A stretch of DNA of 7,274 bases from Prevotellaceae bacterium (GTDB lineage: Bacteria; Bacteroidota; Bacteroidia; Bacteroidales; Bacteroidaceae): positions 7,370 through 14,643 of the forward strand of contig JAUNIK010000019.1 in NCBI GenBank assembly GCA_030523505.1, in the 5' to 3' direction. A model generated the notes under the pieces. It was given only the letters and a program-made list of their open reading frames with translations. It ran no database searches and had not been told where the DNA came from. The translations under genes and the position numbers were made by a program. Positions 6,754 to 7,274 of this stretch are shown here, in pieces (position 1 is the stretch's first letter; each line of letters begins with the position of its first letter).

Positions 6754-6888
6754 AAAAACGCTAATAACGCAGATTTTTAGTTTCTTTAACCTAAAAACGC
6801 TTATTGAAAACGAAAAAGCAAAATTAAATCTTGCAATTAAAGAGTTTTTTTTGTAAATTTGCACCGAAATATGTAAAGCAGATTTTTA
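6754..6888. repeat. Repeats in the upp-pckA divergent promoter region
   Basis: Three small repeats overlap in this AT-rich region. An 11-nt direct repeat GCAGATTTTTA occurs at 6769-6779 and 6878-6888; the second copy is in the predicted pckA leader. A 9-nt direct repeat AAAAACGCT occurs at 6754-6762 and 6793-6801. An inverted repeat TTTTTAG/CTAAAAA pairs 6774-6780 with 6791-6797 around a 10-nt loop. They might bind a regulator, but their A/T content makes chance matches plausible. Confidence 0.35.
6831..6861 (+). promoter_or_regulatory. Bacteroidota-type promoter of pckA
   Basis: TTG (6831-6833) is followed after 20 bases by TAAATTTG (6854-6861), matching the -7 consensus TAnnTTTG at the preferred spacing; the -33 has TTG but C in place of the first T. 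The predicted transcription start is near 6868, leaving about 44 nt of AT-rich leader before the ATG at 6912. Confidence 0.68.
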
Positions 6889-6911
6889 AACTTTTACTAA
6901 AATAATAAATA

Positions 6912-7274
6912 ATGGCAAATTTGGATTTGACACAGTATGGCATCACTGGTTCAACAGTGTTGTTCCATAACCCTACCTACGAGCAGTTGTTCGAGGAGGA
7001 GACAAAGGCAGGCCTCGAGGGTTTCGAGGTAGGTAAGAACACCGAGCTTCAGGCTGTAAATGTAATGACTGGTATCTACACTGGTCGTTCTCCTAAGGAC
7101 AAGTACATCGTTATGGACGAGAACTCTAAGGACACTGTATGGTGGACATCAGAGGGCTACAAGAACGATAACCACCCAATGTCAGAGGAGGTTTGGGCAA
7201 CTGTAAAGGATCTCGCTGTTAAGGAGCTCTGCAACAAGAACCTCTATGTAGTTGATGCATTCTGCGGTGCTAAC
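6912..7274 (+). CDS. pckA: Phosphoenolpyruvate carboxykinase (ATP), N-terminal part
   Basis: Interconverts oxaloacetate + ATP and PEP + CO2 + ADP in the cytoplasm. In succinate-forming Bacteroidota it runs mainly toward oxaloacetate, making ATP. Only the first 121 codons are in the window and the frame is open at the right edge; the full family protein is about 530-540 residues, so the nucleotide- and metal-binding motifs lie outside. The visible part is characteristic of the ATP-dependent family: YGITG near residues 9-13, the conserved [15 protein letters not shown] (53-67, with the Arg of the substrate-binding TGRSPKDK motif), and VVDAFCGAN (113-121). The ATG at 6912 follows an A-rich leader without a Shine-Dalgarno. 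It lies close to the oad operon, whose substrate is the oxaloacetate it makes. Confidence 0.95.
   Translation, partial: MANLDLTQYGITGSTVLFHNPTYEQLFEEETKAGLEGFEVGKNTELQAVNVMTGIYTGRSPKDKYIVMDENSKDTVWWTSEGYKNDNHPMSEEVWATVKDLAVKELCNKNLYVVDAFCGAN

Noticed and set aside
1..7274. CRISPR arrays, tRNA or rRNA genes, insertion sequences, toxin-antitoxin or defence genes
   Set aside because: None was seen. The genes are metabolic and intact except where cut by the window edges, and no transposase or regularly spaced repeats are present.

Overview
The window reads as chromosome of a Bacteroidota bacterium, most likely in the Prevotellaceae. Four intergenic sites match the Bacteroidota promoter pattern (-7 TAnnTTTG, three of them with a -33 TTTG/TTG at about the right distance). 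Starts are preceded by A-rich leaders rather than Shine-Dalgarno motifs. The proteins (an oadG-oadA-oadB set, ATP-type PEP carboxykinase, long-form uracil phosphoribosyltransferase, Bacteroidota-type nucleoside kinase) fit the same phylum. The genus is an inference from the general look of the proteins, not from a marker gene.

Layout. Bases 1-1128 (minus) hold the N-terminal 376 residues of a Na+/phosphate cotransporter family protein, cut by the window edge. A 291-bp divergent promoter region follows. Bases 1420-4859 (plus) carry a Na+-pumping oxaloacetate decarboxylase operon in the order gamma, alpha, beta. Next come two GC-rich hairpins that look like a dispersed intergenic repeat (4869-4908), then a strong hairpin terminator (4933-4980) shared by the two converging transcription units. 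Bases 5021-6676 (minus) carry a two-gene pyrimidine salvage operon: uracil phosphoribosyltransferase (upp) followed by a short uridine/nucleoside kinase. A second divergent promoter region (6677-6911) separates upp from the start of pckA (6912 onward, plus, cut by the right edge).

How the genes fit together. PEP carboxykinase in succinate-producing Bacteroidota runs mainly toward oxaloacetate. The Oad complex removes CO2 from oxaloacetate to give pyruvate and exports Na+. The Na+/Pi family protein uses a Na+ gradient. The window is therefore centred on C3/C4 carbon flow and Na+ energetics, with pyrimidine salvage in between. Joint regulation is not shown.

Novelty. I see no defence system, mobile element, CRISPR array or RNA gene. 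The points most worth a second look are the divergent active-site loops of the Oad alpha subunit, the kinase that appears to lack the N-terminal TGS/tRNA-synthetase-like domains usual in its Bacteroidota relatives, and the repeats in the intergenic regions. Comparisons with relatives are from memory; no search was run.
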